Positions 43,201 through 55,748 are shown, counted from the first letter of the stretch. The stretch: DNA of 64,000 nucleotides from Cyprinodon diabolis (GCA_030533445.1 CM060080.1:23575377-23639376); one strand, 5' to 3'. Notes: generated from the sequence alone by a model not told the origin. Made by a program: numbers and translations.

Positions 43201-45318
43201 GTTTTGTTCAGTGTAAAATGAACACCACATATGCAGTAGGGCATGGTAGCGGCTGCATCATTATTTGGGACTTTTTTCTTTAGCTGTAATGTACTCAGGG
43301 CAAGGTGGCAGCAGTTAGGGTTAGTCGGCTTTTTAACTGAAAGTAAACATTTTCTAATCAACAAAAGGAAAGTTTTAGCAGAAATTGTCAAAGGGAAAAC
43401 AGAGAGCCAGGGTCGAAGATCTGATTTAAAATCTACATCCCTTTGAGGACTGTGAGCATTAGATTTAATTTGCAGGCTGAAGTTTGTTTTTGATTAAAAT
43501 CAAAGGTTAATGGTTTAAATTAAAGGTGAAAAAGGTTTCTGGTTTATGTGTTTTCAGAAAAAAGGGCATTTCATCAGGGTTGAGTAGACTTGCTGTAATC
43601 TATGTAGTTTAAGGGATGAAAAAAAAAATACAAAGTTTTACAGAAACCCCAGTAGACTTACTGATGTCCTGCTGAATTGACAACTGATAGTCCACTCTGT
43701 GGTAGTTCTTTGTGTTTGTATGTTAAGTTGTTAATGGTGATCTGATCGCTCAGGGGGGATTTTTTTATTTTTTGTGAGTGGTCGTCGTTGGGCTTCAAAT
43801 TTACATCTGAATCATTCGTGCACGATACAACCGCTAGGTCTTAAAAGGGTAGGTTTCACCCACCCTTTACAACGAAACAAAAATGAAAGGTGAGTTAATT
43901 TATCATAAGGCCAGTCTGTTTGCTCTTTTAAAATCATAATGGAGGCAGAAATATGACAGTCTTGTGGAGCGTTTTAGTTTTACAGATTGTAAGATGTCCT
44001 GTTTCTTTAACCAAAGACCTTCTGTAACTATGAACTAAACACCAGAATGTTGACTTTTTACCACTGTAGGCAATGACTGGTAACCATCACCTTGTGTTTT
44101 AGATCACTGTTGTGTTAGAATGTCTTACTGACTGATACTGGGGGAGTGTTGGGCTAGTGGTTAGAGCAGTACGATTGTGCTCTGAGAAGGTTGCAAGTAA
44201 CCGGTTTGATCCCCACAGCCTGCATGCTGGGTCCCTGAGCAAGACCCTTAACCCCACACTGCTCCCCAAGGGGATGGGTTAAATGCAGAGGTAAATTTCT
44301 CCCATGTGAGATCAAATAAATTCAATTTTTATTTAATTAGACAACCCTCCCTCTTTTTTTTTCTTCTAACATTATGTATTCATTTTAGGATCAAGTTCTA
44401 CCAAATTCTTCAAACGTGATTTGCCAAGCAGCTCTGAGATCAGTAATTACCCATGGAAGAACATATTTTCTACAAAATACCCCCCAAATATTCAAAGTTT
44501 GTTTAGGAAATATAATTAAAGATGATAACCAATAATCTAATTTAAATAAATAAATGTGGTTTTAGCATAACAGCGTTCTATCCCAGCTATTGTGCGACAT
44601 GAGAGTCATCATCACCCGGCTAGTGTTTACGTATTTCGCCTGATCAGCTCATATCATGTCGTTTAAGATAAGTAAAAACTGCTCTCAATTGTTTTGTTTC
44701 AAAAGGTGAAGATCTGGAGTCTCTTCTGTTCCACTTCTTAGATGACTGGTTATACAAGTTTTCTGCAGATCTGTTCTTTGTCCCCAGGGTGAGTAATCTA
44801 ACTACTCGTTGCAGTTTGATCAATTATGGAAAAAAAAACACGTTAACAGTTTTGGTTCTTTCAAGTCACTCTTGGTTTTGATCAGCGCACCTGTTGAATA
44901 TAATTTTCTAATCCTGAGAATTTGATTAATTTAAGTCTTATTGTTAATATTTGTTTTTAAGTATAATTTTGTACTTAAATCTGTTTTATCCGTTCACCAG
45001 GAGATCAAAGTCGTTTCCATTGATAGAATGCATTTTAAAATTCGCTCCATTGGGTAAGTTAAGAGAAGATTTTTTACATTTATAAAAACTAGTATTCTGT
45101 TGAAATTAAGTGTAGTGCAACATTGTCCTCTAAATAGTATTTTTTCTTCTTCTTTGCAATTCAAATACTTTCTTTCAGCTCTGGACAAGTAGTTTAATTA
45201 ACTTACTTTAGTGTAAAAATGTGCTTTTTGACTTTGACCAAACTTGCTCTTTTGCTGATAAAGGTGGGGTGAAGAATTTTCTCTGGAAAAGCATCCTCAG
45301 GTAGAATCAAAAAGGAGA

Positions 45319-45365
<47 letters not shown>

Positions 45366-45525
45366 ATGTATGTATGTTTGTGTGTGTGGATAATAAAATA
45401 GATTAGTCTTATTTTTGCTCTATATTTTTGTTTTCTAGGGAACTGAGGTGAAAGCTATCACATACTCTGCAATGCAGATCCACGATAAGGAGAAGCCAGA
45501 GATATTTGCCATCATTGATATTTGA
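40236..45525 (+). CDS. zbtb8os: Archease (ZBTB8OS), tRNA-ligase cofactor, 7 exons
   Basis: Coding segments: 40236-40317, 42184-42208, 42300-42421, 44706-44788, 45001-45053, 45264-45300, 45439-45525. They join to 162 residues (human 167). Archease promotes guanylylation and multiple turnover of the RTCB tRNA-splicing ligase complex. Family signatures seen are EYLDHTADVQ, WGDSLEEAFEQCAMGMFGYM, TVEVESEG, DDWLYKFSADLFFVPREIKV, WGEEFSLEKHPQGTEVKAIT, and the C-terminus PEIFAIIDI. The second segment is a 25-nt microexon encoding only YLDHTADV plus split codons. Its GT donor is GCA|GTGAGT. The start ATG sits 5 nt after an acceptor (40229-40230), so an upstream non-coding or short coding exon must exist and the exact N-terminus is not certain. 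Introns carry SINE, LINE-like and microsatellite sequence. Confidence 0.94.
40660..41280 (+). mobile_element. Possible LINE remnant in zbtb8os intron 1
   Basis: Broken plus-strand frames contain LPDTLNSFFASLDF and NLFKRILLKLIKHAGLDSWL-like text, faintly like the segment before the reverse-transcriptase domain in fish LINEs. Frames are interrupted and no RT motif such as YADD was found. Low-confidence reading. Confidence 0.3.
41800..41990. mobile_element. Interspersed repeat, copy 1
   Basis: ACACAGAGTGTATACAAAAC, then an AATTTCGTTTTGTAATTTC block, then AATCAAATGTAAAC, GGTGCAAAAAC and GATATTGAAGTTCAG blocks. The same blocks occur in the same order at about 54420-54640. The TTTCGTTTTGTA block resembles 3' ends of fish retroelements, but the family is not resolved. 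Confidence 0.5.
44140..44335 (+). mobile_element. tRNA-derived SINE, copy 1 (sense)
   Basis: A-box-like GGGCTAGTGGTTAGAGC near 44150, then a B-box-like CCGGTTTGATCCCC near 44202, give the internal polymerase III promoter of a tRNA-derived SINE. The body has a CCCTGAGCAAGACCCTTAAC block and ends in GGGGATGGGTTAAATGCAGA. The same body recurs at 49025, 53125 and 57315. It lies in a zbtb8os intron. Confidence 0.8.
45322..45388. repeat. Compound (AT)n/(TG)n microsatellite
   Basis: An AT tract grading into TATG and TG units, in the last zbtb8os intron only about 20 bp after exon 6. Confidence 0.95.
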
Positions 45526-45714
45526 GAATTCTGGTTCGATGGAGCTGCTGATTTTATATAGCCTTTTTTTTTTCTTTGGATTACTTTTTTATTTCACTTG
45601 TAAAATAAGGTGTAATGGGTTTGGTGAGTGGCTTACTATTTAACTCTATGGGGTCATATTTAACTAACTATGGGGTCTTGTCTATGTGTTTAATGTAAAA
45701 CTTCAGAAAAATGA

Positions 45715-45720
45715 AATAAA
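45715..45720 (+). terminator. zbtb8os polyadenylation signal
   Basis: AATAAA 190 bp after the archease stop codon, in the expected 3'UTR position, followed by a T/G-rich stretch. Confidence 0.75.
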
Positions 45721-45739
45721 GAAATTGCAGCAGTATAAA

Positions 45740-48035
45740 CGGTGTCTATGGTTTAAAATCAGGATGTTTACTTAAAGTCTTTAATAAAACTGATTAAAAA
45801 ACTTGATCAAAATTGTATTTTGATAAATATGTTAAACGGTTCATCTGTTTTCTTCTATTATGTAGTTGATATTGTTATAATTACTCAAATTTTAGTTTAG
45901 TGGGTTTGTTTTGTATTTAATATGAAAAGGGAAATTCCTTTACCAGAGCTAAATGTGTTTGTTTTCCTAGTATTGTCAACATATTTAACAAAACTCTGGA
46001 AATGAAAGGTTTTGGTTTAATATAAATATTATTTTATTTAATCCACACAAAATAATCAAACTGAATCTTTTTTTTTTCAAGACAAATGGATAAATACATT
46101 TCTATCATTATTGGTTCTCCTCCATAGAATAGTTTAATAAATAAAATGTCAAGAAAAGAGACTTAAGAGAAAAGGTAATCCAATTTCAATTTAGGAATGA
46201 AAAGACATTAAAAACATCCAATGTTAATAAACAGACATAAAGAAAATGAAATAATTGAATTGTATAATGAAAAAGTAAACTTTGTCCACTTTCTAAACAG
46301 ATAAATCTATTGAATATATGTAGCAATTGATTCTATTGTAATTGTATGGTCGGAATAGATTTGTGTTTTTAAAGGAAAAAATATGCCGTTAGTTCCATCT
46401 GAGAAGTGTGGCCTGCATGAGTTGCCCACTTCTCGCCAGCTAGACCTCAGTAGATTTTTAAAAACTACGGGGTACTGTTTATAAAATCTAACTCTACACA
46501 CGTCCACACCTAAGTACATTGTATTTATATAGAATGTTTCTCAGGCTGCAGTCACAAAGTGTTTTACAGTAAAACTACACTAGCATTTTAAATATACATC
46601 AAAACAATCAGCTGTATTATTAGCCTGTCTTGTTTCTTCCTTGTTGTTGCTGTTTGCTCACTTATATTATTGGACAGACCTTGGACTGGACCTATGCTGA
46701 GATTTGATTCCTAATAGATGGACTTTATTCATGATTGCGTTCAATAATTTTACATATAAAAAAAAAAGCTGCATACTAATGTTTGCCACAAAATGTTTTC
46801 TAAGTAAAAAACTTTCAGAAATCATGATTCATTTTCTGCTTCACTACTTGCTATACTTTTTGTTGGACTATTACATGAAATGTAAAACTTCTTTTACCTT
46901 TTAGTTTATTTTATTCTAAACAAATCTGTCAAAATATATGTACTTGATTGTTTGTTAACCATTTCCTTTTTACCAGATGGACAAAAATGGTCCTTTGCAA
47001 TGCTTTCAAGATACAATACCAAAGCTAAGGACACATTGATGGAAGTTCCCATTCCGTTTGGAATATCTCTAGTTCTAATACCATGATTTTCCATTATTAT
47101 GCAACCCCATGCTAAATGGGTTAATGACATATTTTGTTACTCTACAAACCTAAATGAAGCAGTTGCAATTAGATTTATCTATGTTTTACACATTCAAACA
47201 CATGAAATGCCATTGGTAATAAAATGCTACTCCACTTGGGTTAATGATTGCAGTAATTAATGCAAATGCCATCTACACACTTCCCAGGCAAAACCGCTTA
47301 AATTAACTGAAAAATATTTAGAAAAACAGAAAATTCTTTCTAATATAGTTCAGTAACATTGACCGATTAGTCTAATATTATACATATCAGTGGCTCTTCA
47401 CTGACATAACTCAAGCGAATCTTATTTAGATGGGTGCAAATTAGTTGAAGGTATTTATGGTAGAAACAAAAACCAGATTGAAATTGTTTGTCAGCTGTGA
47501 TTTGAAATTAAAAGATAGGAAAACTTGGAGGGTAGATATAAACAATTTGCTAGACCCAAGGGCTGGTGTTTTTTCTAGACAATTGTGGAAGTATGCAGAA
47601 GGAAAGTTTACTAAATCCCATGTGCTTTATAACCCTCTAAAGGTTAAAAATATAGAATTCTATTAATTCCAGTACTTAACAGAAATATAAACATTGTTGA
47701 CATAATTAGGGGCCAAATAATATCCACACAAAAAGAAAAACAGCCTGCTCTTATTGTCAGTTGGGTGAACAACACTAAACTGATATGGACGAATAATACT
47801 GATGTAATAGTTCATATTCAACTTTTTCTGTATAAACATTAAATTTTATTCACATCAGACACACAATCTTTTTTCCAAGAAAGACCCAGCTTGAAGAAGC
47901 TTGATGCTGTTTTTTTTTTATTCGACATAATTTTTTTTAATTTGTGGTTCCTATTTAAACAATTGAAAAAAACATTATTGCTTCAGATTGATTTGGGGCT
48001 TTATTAAAGTAAAAAAAAAGAAAGAAAAAAAATAG
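45740..48035. other. Intergenic DNA between zbtb8os and khdrbs1
   Basis: AT-rich with short random frames only. The stretch 46500-47130 has a repeat-like feel (CATTGTATTTATATAGAATG and later blocks), but I could not place ends or a family. No gene recognised. Confidence 0.55.
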
Positions 48036-48320
48036 GCGGGAGCAAAGATGTTTCCGGTTGCCAGTGACGTAACTTCCCTCTCTCCTCTCAAATGCTGCTG
48101 CGCCATCCCTCCTTTGTCTGCTGCTGACCAGAGAAACCGGCTGGGATCACCGCTCCGCAGTCTGCTTTATTTCCTCTCTCAAATTTTTTTTACAAAGTTA
48201 ATATAACCCAATTCTGCACTATTTCAGTTCGGCGAATTAACCGCGAGTTAGTTTTGAGCCAGAAATCCAAGCGTCTGTAAGTCCGCCATAGTCGAGCCTT
48301 GGCGAAGAAAGAAAATCAAA
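48035..48320 (+). promoter_or_regulatory. khdrbs1 promoter and 5'UTR
   Basis: GC-richer block with GGCGGGA, an ETS-like TTTCCGG, and a CRE-like GTGACGTAAC at about 48064-48073, followed by pyrimidine-rich sequence. There is no TATA box at a clear distance. An in-frame TGA at 48255-48257 with no ATG between it and 48321 fixes the start of the protein in an unspliced leader. Confidence 0.65.
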
Positions 48321-50689
48321 ATGGAAGACACTAAATACCTCCCGGAGCTGCTTGCGGAGAAGGACAGCTTGGATTCCTCCTTTACACATGCCATGAAACT
48401 CATCACTGCGGGTAATTTGGATAGTTTATGCATCTTTACAGAAAAAAAAAGTTAAGAGGATTTTTCTTTTTTGTGCAAACGCATTTTTTCAAGGCCAGGC
48501 CCGAACAATGGCGCATTAAGACACGTGGTTATTATATATGTGGGTCAGATCCCCTCTCTCCCTTAAGAGGTTTTATTCATTTTAGAGAGCCACATGTGAT
48601 GTATATTTTTTAATATACGTTTTGCAAAAAAAATATATATATATATTTCCCTCCTTTTCTAGGAAAAATCCAAAATGCCAAAATCCTTTTTAAATGGGGG
48701 AATATTTTACAGGCTGCATTTATGAATGGGGTAATCATTTAATTGTACACAAAATGCATTTTAATTTATGCTAACATGTTTCTTTGCAGAGATTGAAAGG
48801 ATTCAGAAAGGGGAACCCAAGAAAGCACAGGAAAAGGAGACCTACCTGGACCTGTTTGCCACAAAAACTATGAAACTGAAGGAGCGGGTCCTCATCCCAT
48901 CAAAGCAGTACCCCAGGGTAGGTATAATGAGGTTTCTGCAGGTTAATTGTGTAGAAACCTAAAGACAACTGTAGTTTAAGCCTAGGATTCAGGAGGAAAA
49001 ACGTGTAAATGTAAATCTATTTATTTTACTACAATGGGGAAATTCACTCTCTGCATTTGACCCATCCCCCTTGGGAGCCATGGGCAGCCATTGTGTGGCA
49101 CATGGGGAGCAGTGTGGGGTTGAGGCCAGTACTTCTGTGTCTCTGCGTTAGCTATACATGTGATTCCCTCCCACATGTTGAAATCCTTTTCCTATTGTCT
49201 GTGTTCCTTTATGAGTGGTTCTGCAATTCTGTATGTAAATAAAGGCTAAAATGAAGATGCAGATGTGGCCTTTGCTCTGTTTCTGAATTATCTGGTCATT
49301 ATCATGCAGGTTAACTTTGTTGGAAAGCTTCTGGGGCCTCAGGGCAGCACGATCAAAAGACTCCAGGAGGAGACTGGAGCAAAGATCTCAGTTTTGGGAA
49401 AAGGGTCAATGAGGGACAAAAACAAGGTTTGTGTATATAAAAAAAAAACATTTTAGATGTTGAATACATTTTTCAACATGACCATAAACTATGAATTGAT
49501 CCCCAGGAGGAAGAACTCAGGAAGGGTGGTGAGTCTAAATATGCTCACCTGGCCATGGAGCTACATGTGTTCATTGAGGTCACAGCACCCATTCCAGAGG
49601 CGTATCTGCGTATGGCTCATGCCATGGATGAAGTAAAGAAGTTCCTCATCCCAGTCAGTGAAATCTTTTAATTCCACACCTTTAATCTGCTTTTTATGCA
49701 ATGGGTCCGTAACCTCTTGAACCTTTCTGCTGTCCTTTCAGGAGCCTGGTGAGCATGACCCGTACATGGATCCTCAGTTCCTGAATGGATCTCAGGATGG
49801 TTCTGGAAGAGGGCGAGGGGGTCTTGGAAGGGGGCGTGGGGGACCACCTGGTGCCGGAGGACCAAGGTGAGTACTTTTTGTGTTAAGTGCATGGTATTAC
49901 ATTAGTTTCCTTAAATAACAAAGTCATTTGTTCAGGGGCAGAGGTATGCCACGTGGAGCACTCCGAGGAACAATGCGTGGAGGAGCACCCCGTGGAGGAC
50001 CAGCCAGGGGTAGTGCACCCAGAGGGGGCCCAGCCGGTAGGGGGGGTCTGCCCTCTGCTCCTACCAGAGGAGGATCTGCTACCCGCTCCAGACCACCTAC
50101 AGGTGGCGCCCCGCGGATGCTCCCTTCAGCAGCCTTGTCCCACCAAGGGGGTCCTTCAGGATCACAATCCAAACCTGATGCTTACGATGAATATGTAAGT
50201 ACTTCTGATTTGTAATGGACACAGCTTAAGAGCCACATCTATGGAATAAATGTCCGCCTTTTTACATCTAGGGCTCATATGAGGAGGCTTATGCAGAGCC
50301 TTCCTACGAGGGATACGATAGCTATTACAGTCAACAGGCTGCACCTGCGTAAGTGTTTTTGTGTGTGATTTTTATTTACAAGAGTCTTATTTTTAAAATG
50401 TATACATATTATTCTGGTTTTAGGGATACAGAGTATTACGATTACGGACATGGTGAAGCCCAGGATCCATCATATGAGGGTTACGGTATGTGTTGTTGTG
50501 CTGTTAAACGGCATCGTGCAGTTGAATCTTCTCCCATGTACCAGATGGTGAAATATTTTTTGTTTTCTCCCCTTTGCAGGTCAGGGAGACTGGGACAACT
50601 CGTGGTCCGGCTCTGGAGCTGGAGGCAAAGCTCCCGCTGCACGGCAGACCAAGGGTTCATACAGGGATCATCCATATGGCAGATACTGA
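48321..50689 (+). CDS. khdrbs1: Sam68 (KHDRBS1), STAR-family RNA-binding protein, complete
   Basis: Nine coding segments: 48321-48411, 48790-48917, 49310-49426, 49507-49653, 49742-49866, 49936-50194, 50272-50348, 50424-50485, 50580-50689, giving 371 residues. The STAR domain comprises QUA1 ([13 protein letters not shown], residues 5-17), a KH domain with [20 protein letters not shown] and its GPQG loop (82-85), and QUA2. An RGG/Pro-rich region (about 178-260) follows. The C-terminus is Tyr-rich ([14 protein letters not shown], [19 protein letters not shown]) and ends REHPYGRY, the conserved nuclear-localisation tail. Sam68 binds U(A/U)AA RNA, controls alternative splicing and is a Src-kinase substrate. 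The family call over SLM1/SLM2 rests on [17 protein letters not shown] and DYGHGE. An in-frame stop upstream shows that it lacks the roughly 90-residue Pro-rich N-terminal extension of mammalian Sam68. Teleosts may carry two copies; which paralogue this is cannot be decided here. Confidence 0.95.
49025..49145 (-). mobile_element. tRNA-derived SINE, copy 2 (antisense, truncated)
   Basis: The inverse complement of the SINE body at 44140: TGCATTTGACCCATCCCCCT and a GGAGCAGTGTGGGGTT block. The pol III promoter half is absent. It lies in khdrbs1 intron 2, antisense to the gene. Confidence 0.7.
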
Positions 50690-51470
50690 ACAACAACTGG
50701 TAGAGAGTTGCTTTAGCAACTGTCTCCGATATAACTGGCTAAACTTTACACAAAGTAATTCCCCCTCTTGTTTGTTCCCTTTTTTACGGTATATTTTATG
50801 TTCTGTTAACTTTTTTTTTTAAACTTAGAACAAGTTATGTTGGATGTGTTAGTGCTGGATAAGAAACACAATTTATATGAAAAGGAAAACAGACTTTTTT
50901 CCCCCCAATGTTAATCCTTTTTCCATTACATGTTCCAATAAGGGTTCAATCAATTAACTTTAACAGCTGGACAAAAGTGATACTGATAATTAATTGCTAT
51001 TTCAGTTAATGGTTTAAGTAACAAACTGTGATTGTGGCGATTTAAACTCTTACCATCTAGGCTGCATTTCCCAAAAGTCCTTCACCACTGGACATTAATT
51101 GCTCCTAATGCTTCAGTTTAAGTTTCTATTTATATATTTGCCTAAAACAAATTTAAACACAGCCTTAAGATATTTTGATGAGCGGAAAAAAAATCTTAAA
51201 TTTTTGTTAAATATCTAGTTTCTCTTAAATTGTAGAAATCCATATTTTTGCCAATTGGTATGTAAAGTCGCTCTGTAACGTGAAAAACTGATCTAATTTT
51301 TCTTTAAGCTTGAAGGATAGACTGCAGCCACATCAATATTTTGTACATAACCTTAGGATAACTGTGTTTGCTTCAAGTCGTGCCGTCTCAAAAATGCTCA
51401 ATGCTTGTGTACCTTTGACTAAATAGTATACTAAACGTATCCCAAAATGTTTTTCTGCAGTGCGTGTTTC

Positions 51471-51476
51471 AATAAA
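51471..51476 (+). terminator. khdrbs1 polyadenylation signal
   Basis: AATAAA about 780 bp after the stop codon, preceded by TGTGTTTC-type sequence and followed by a T-rich stretch. A second hexamer near 51742 could give a longer 3'UTR. Confidence 0.6.
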
Positions 51477-53124
51477 GTTTCTAGTTTCTTTTTAATCAAT
51501 CTAAACAGTATTTCTGCCTTTTATTGTACCAAAGGATTGCCTTCACTTTGTGAAAATGGTCCTCAACTGCTCCCCAATGCTGATTTAAGCTTGTATGTAT
51601 ACACCTCAACCTGAGCTGAATTTGGACAAATACAGGAGAGGAAAAAAAATAAGACACGCAGTGTTTTCCTGCCCAATGAGCTCACCCTTTTCGGTTGTTT
51701 TTCAAACTAGACGCTTGTAATGCCACTTTCAAAAAACGGCAAAATAAAGCTCATTCATTGAGATCATATGCCAAATTCATGTTTTGACAATGATGCAGTG
51801 CTTTAACATGTATTGTCATTAATCTTTAGTTAGTGGATCTCTCAGAGCTCTCAAGAGCGCAATGTATCTTCAGCCACTTGAAAATGACTGAATTTCAACA
51901 GTATTCCCCAAATCAAGCTTGCAGGGATCTTACTTGACTTTGATGCAAAGTCATGCTGGCTGCTTTTTATAAAAGAAAAATATCGCAGAGGAGAGGACTC
52001 TAAAAAGCCTAAAGGTCGCCACAAGAAGGTAAAACTAACCCCAACACTCATTTATTAGATTTATTTGTTTTGTTCTTTTTTATTTTCTGTGCAAAACATG
52101 TTTAAGTAATGCAAGTCATCCAAAACATCAAAACCATTTAAAGTACAAAATTATGCTATGACATTCAGTAGTTATTCCGAGCAAAATTAAGACGCAAAAA
52201 CAATCATGTGGTTGTGATGCAACTCTTGCTCAAAAAAAAGCAATAATTGTTTCATTTCACTCAATACTTTATCCATCCTGGTTATTTCTGTAGAATGTAG
52301 TTAAATGAAAATGAGTAGCTGCACTTAAAGCCTTAAAATATTCTATTAATGGGCAAAAACTCAGCTCGAGTTGCATGATCCTCTTTATTTTTTTAGTCTT
52401 AGTTTTGCATGTTTTGTTGCTCACTTTGTTCTACATTTGGATCTTTGTGATTTCTGGACCTCATTTATTTTTTCTCCTCTCAGGTTGTCATGAATGTGTT
52501 GGTGCAGTTGATAAATTCAACTCCTGCAGCTCAGGCCTGTAAGGTCAGTTTGAAAGAGCTCAATCGGGTTCTGATGGGTGTGTTTTCTTTGTTTCCTATA
52601 AGTAATTGGGGTTCGCTTTCGTCAACAGAGCCACCTCATGTTCTGTGGAAACTTGGACCTTTGGACCCCATTTCTACGAAATGTGACACGGGTCACACTT
52701 TCCACGGAGTGGAATTGTTTTTGGTTTTTTTTATCAACTTCTGGATCTTTTTTACTTTATATATTTTTTAAACATTTTAAAATATTTTGTACAAAGTTTT
52801 AAGAAACATTTTTAATGGGGTGAAATGTCAGAATAAAAAAGTATTCATTTAAAGTGTGTCTCTTTAATTTAGAGGGTATCAATGGTCAAAGGGTTTGTAA
52901 GATGTGAGCCACAGTTGGAAATTGGAAGACTTAGTGGTGAGTTTAGCAGGAACGGCTTCCTCACTCTAGTCACTCGTGTGCATCAGCCCATAAGAACCCA
53001 CAATGACCCACTTAAAGCAAGGCCTTGATTCGAGACGGTAAGGTGGCATCCATTGAAGTGACATTTAAACCACAGCTGGCCTAAAAGGCACTGTATTAAT
53101 GACTAACAAGTACTGGAATAGTTA

Positions 53125-53290
53125 AATGGAAGTGGCGGCCTTGTGGTTAGGGCACTGAGCAAGACCCTTAACCCCACATAGCTCCCCGGGCGCCGCACAA
53201 TGGCAGCCCACTGCTCCACAAGGGGATGGGTTAAATGCATAGAAGTAGTTTCCCTCTGAGATTAGAGTATATCAAATAAAAAAAAATGGT
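53125..53290 (+). mobile_element. tRNA-derived SINE, copy 3 (sense)
   Basis: A-box-like GCCTTGTGGTTAGGGC, then a deletion that removes the B-box region, then the shared body (GAGCAAGACCCTTAACCCCA, CACAAGGGGATGGGTTAAAT). The extra GCGCCGCACAATGGCAGCC segment matches copy 4 rather than copy 1. Confidence 0.75.
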
Positions 53291-54419
53291 CAGCCCTCTA
53301 TTCTGCTGTTATTAATGGTACCTTGGATTCTGTCTGGCAGCATAAACGTATCAGGACATCCAGTTTAGGATGGCATGGCTATAGTTACGATTCTGCTCTT
53401 GATGCTGTGGCATTTTAATGCTTTGAAAAGTTTAATCACTGCAATACTTAACTGTATGAAGTCCTTCAATTTCTCTGGTGTCTGCAATCATTGGAAATTT
53501 GAATTTTCATTACCAATTACAAACTAAATTTGTTTAAACTGAGTCAAAACCGTAAACTATGTGAACAATGATGGTCCATCTCCTGATTGGAGAACACTGG
53601 GTTTGGTTCAGCATGAGCGTAGTATTCCTCCATATTAACCCTGACATCGTTGGTAAAAAGGGTTTTTGTTTGTATGCAGACTATTTTTAGTAAATTTTGA
53701 ATTTAAAATGAATGTGAGAATTGGTGGGGTCTACAGAACTCTGTCAGAATAAAGATATTTATGTGAACTTTATACCATAAGGTACAAAAAGTGGAATTTT
53801 CAACAAAATGCTCTATACATTAATTTGGGTTATTGTTATTGATGCTGAATTTGATCTAACTTTATAAGTTCTGTCTGGGATAGATGCCATAGTAACATTC
53901 CCTATATTTTATCATCTCTGGAAACTTAGTTAAAAACCTTAATTTTGCCCTAAAAAGAGAATATTGTAAAACTGATAGAAATGCTAAAACGATTCCTACG
54001 AGAGCAGTTGATGGGAGCCTGGTCTAAGGACTTTTAACATTAGACATCAATGAGCAAAATGTAAAGACTACACACTGCAAAGGGATCCATCGACCAGCTG
54101 CAGTTTGTGTTTTTCTGGACCCTCCTGATCTGAACACCGTATACCTTACAATATCCAGTATTGTCAGAATGGAGATAATGCCGTTATGGAGCCACGTCAT
54201 CCCAAGCTGATCTACATGCTGTACTGATAAAGTAAGTCAGACTTTTAGATTTCTAAGTAAGAATGAAAGTTATTACACTCATACAATAGTGCTCTAGTTT
54301 CACTCGGCTTGACATTAAAATGTGCAAAGGATAAGAGATTTGAGGTTTCCACTCATAACGTCCAAGCCCCATATGGTTGTCAAGCATGAAAACTTCCTTT
54401 CTAGAAATTGCACTTAGCT

Positions 54420-54640
54420 TTTAACATTTTGTATACGCATTTTGAATACCAAAAAGTAAATTTTGTTTTGTAAAGTCTTAATAAAAACTTCACAAAAACA
54501 GTGAATAAGCAGTGTGTTAGCAGTGAAATTAACATTTCCATTTCATAAAGTGTTGCAGTGATCAAATGTAAACATTTTGAGAGAAAAACAACTTGGTGCA
54601 AAACATTGATATGGAAGTTCAGAGCAAAGCAAAAACACAT
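54420..54640. mobile_element. Interspersed repeat, copy 2 (see 41800-41990)
   Basis: It repeats, in order, AATCAAATG-like, AAACATTTTGAGAGAAAAA, GGTGCAAAACATTGATATGG and AAGTTCAGAGC blocks of the 41.8-kb copy, diverged at many positions. Same orientation. Confidence 0.5.
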
Positions 54641-54847
54641 GGTTCAAAAAAGGAGTAGACATTTTTTTGTTTGTTTCCTTTCCAGTTTGGTGTTATCAGT
54701 GTGAGTCTGTATCTCTTGCTAGCTGAATATTTCATACTAATAAAGACATGCACCCTGTTAAGTCATGTTCAGTGATCAGTTATTCTTACTTTCAACCATT
54801 TTTTAAAACAAAATTGGAGCATAGTTTAGTCCACTGAAGGCATTTTA

Positions 54848-55018
54848 GGCCACTGGAGAAAAAAAGTTAATTGATTACGGCTTGGTGCTTACATATTTAT
54901 TAGCTGTCAGAATTCTGAGCTTGAAGTCAGAATTCTGACTTTTTCCCATATTAAGCTGAAATAATATTTAAAAATATGTGAACTTAATTTTTTCGGTGGC
55001 CCTAATCCTCTTCCGTAA
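54848..55018. mobile_element. Foldback MITE, copy B
   Basis: TTAGGCCACTGGAGAAAAAA at the left and TTTTTTCGGTGGCCCTAATC at the right are inverse partners. The centre carries CAGAATTCTGACTTTTTCCC, as in copy A at 26645, and the shared external TCCTCTTCCGTA follows. Confidence 0.6.
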
Positions 55019-55599
55019 TGGATCCCATTTCTCCCAGGGAGAATGATGTATTCAGTTCAGGACATTGTTATGCGACATATGTTTCAAAGACTGTTGTGAC
55101 ATGTCAACATTTCTGGTTTTTTCAATCGACAAAATGCTGGGTAACATGATGCAAGAAACTGTCTTGTTGCAGTTCGAGTCCATCTCTTTTAAGTTTTGTT
55201 TGTTTCCATTGGTTGTAAAATTACTGCCTGTTTATTTGTTTATGTATTTCCATTGCCTTACAAAAGTTATGTTGATCTCCTGTATATAACTGTTATTTTC
55301 TCCTTTTTTTGTAAGAAGAAAAGTGGAGATCCCTACTTGAAAATGTAAATTAATGTTTTTGTTCAATTAAAATAAAATAAAAAACTAAATGCCTGAAGTT
55401 TGTGTTTCCATTTGCTGCATTAATCAACATTACTGGCAATAAAGGTTTAAAATAAGCCTGTCTTTGTGTGAGGGATCTATATTGTTTGACTGAAATATTT
55501 AAATGAGGGATTTTTTAACTTAAATATTTACCTTTGGTGTATTTGCTATAAAATCTGGTGTCCCTTTAAATAACTCTCCTCCCACAGTTTACACCCCTA

Positions 55600-55748
55600 C
55601 CCACCCACCCAGCAGCGACCTGTTTCACATCAACAATGAGTCTCCTCGCTGGCTCCAGTGCAAAAATATCCTGTATTTCTATTAATCTTCCGAAAATCTA
55701 ATCCATTAGTAGTTAAACAAATAAATCCTTTAGCGGCCACCGGAAGCG
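55600..55748 (+). promoter_or_regulatory. tmem39b non-coding first exon/promoter (candidate)
   Basis: A CpG-containing stretch ends at the donor GGAAGCG|GTAAGC (55748/55749), with an ETS-like CACCGGAAG just before it. The next acceptor, CCAAACAG at 56294, opens the exon that carries the tmem39b start codon. The transcription start is not determined. Confidence 0.6.

Larger units (their letters stand above)
51500..55590. other. Intergenic DNA between khdrbs1 and tmem39b
   Basis: AT-rich sequence with no convincing exon. It holds one SINE (53125), the second copy of the 41.8-kb repeat (54420) and the second foldback MITE (54848), listed separately. Two AATAAA-containing stretches near 55365 lie in no recognised transcript. 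Confidence 0.55.

Noticed and set aside
44140..44215. Possible tRNA gene
   Set aside because: A- and B-box-like motifs are present, but the cloverleaf is not completed and the sequence continues as a dispersed SINE body found four times.
49887..50215. Overlapping frames on both strands in the khdrbs1 RGG exon
   Set aside because: They are shadows of the GC-rich RGG-coding exon; only the frame giving [11 protein letters not shown] is continuous with neighbouring exons.
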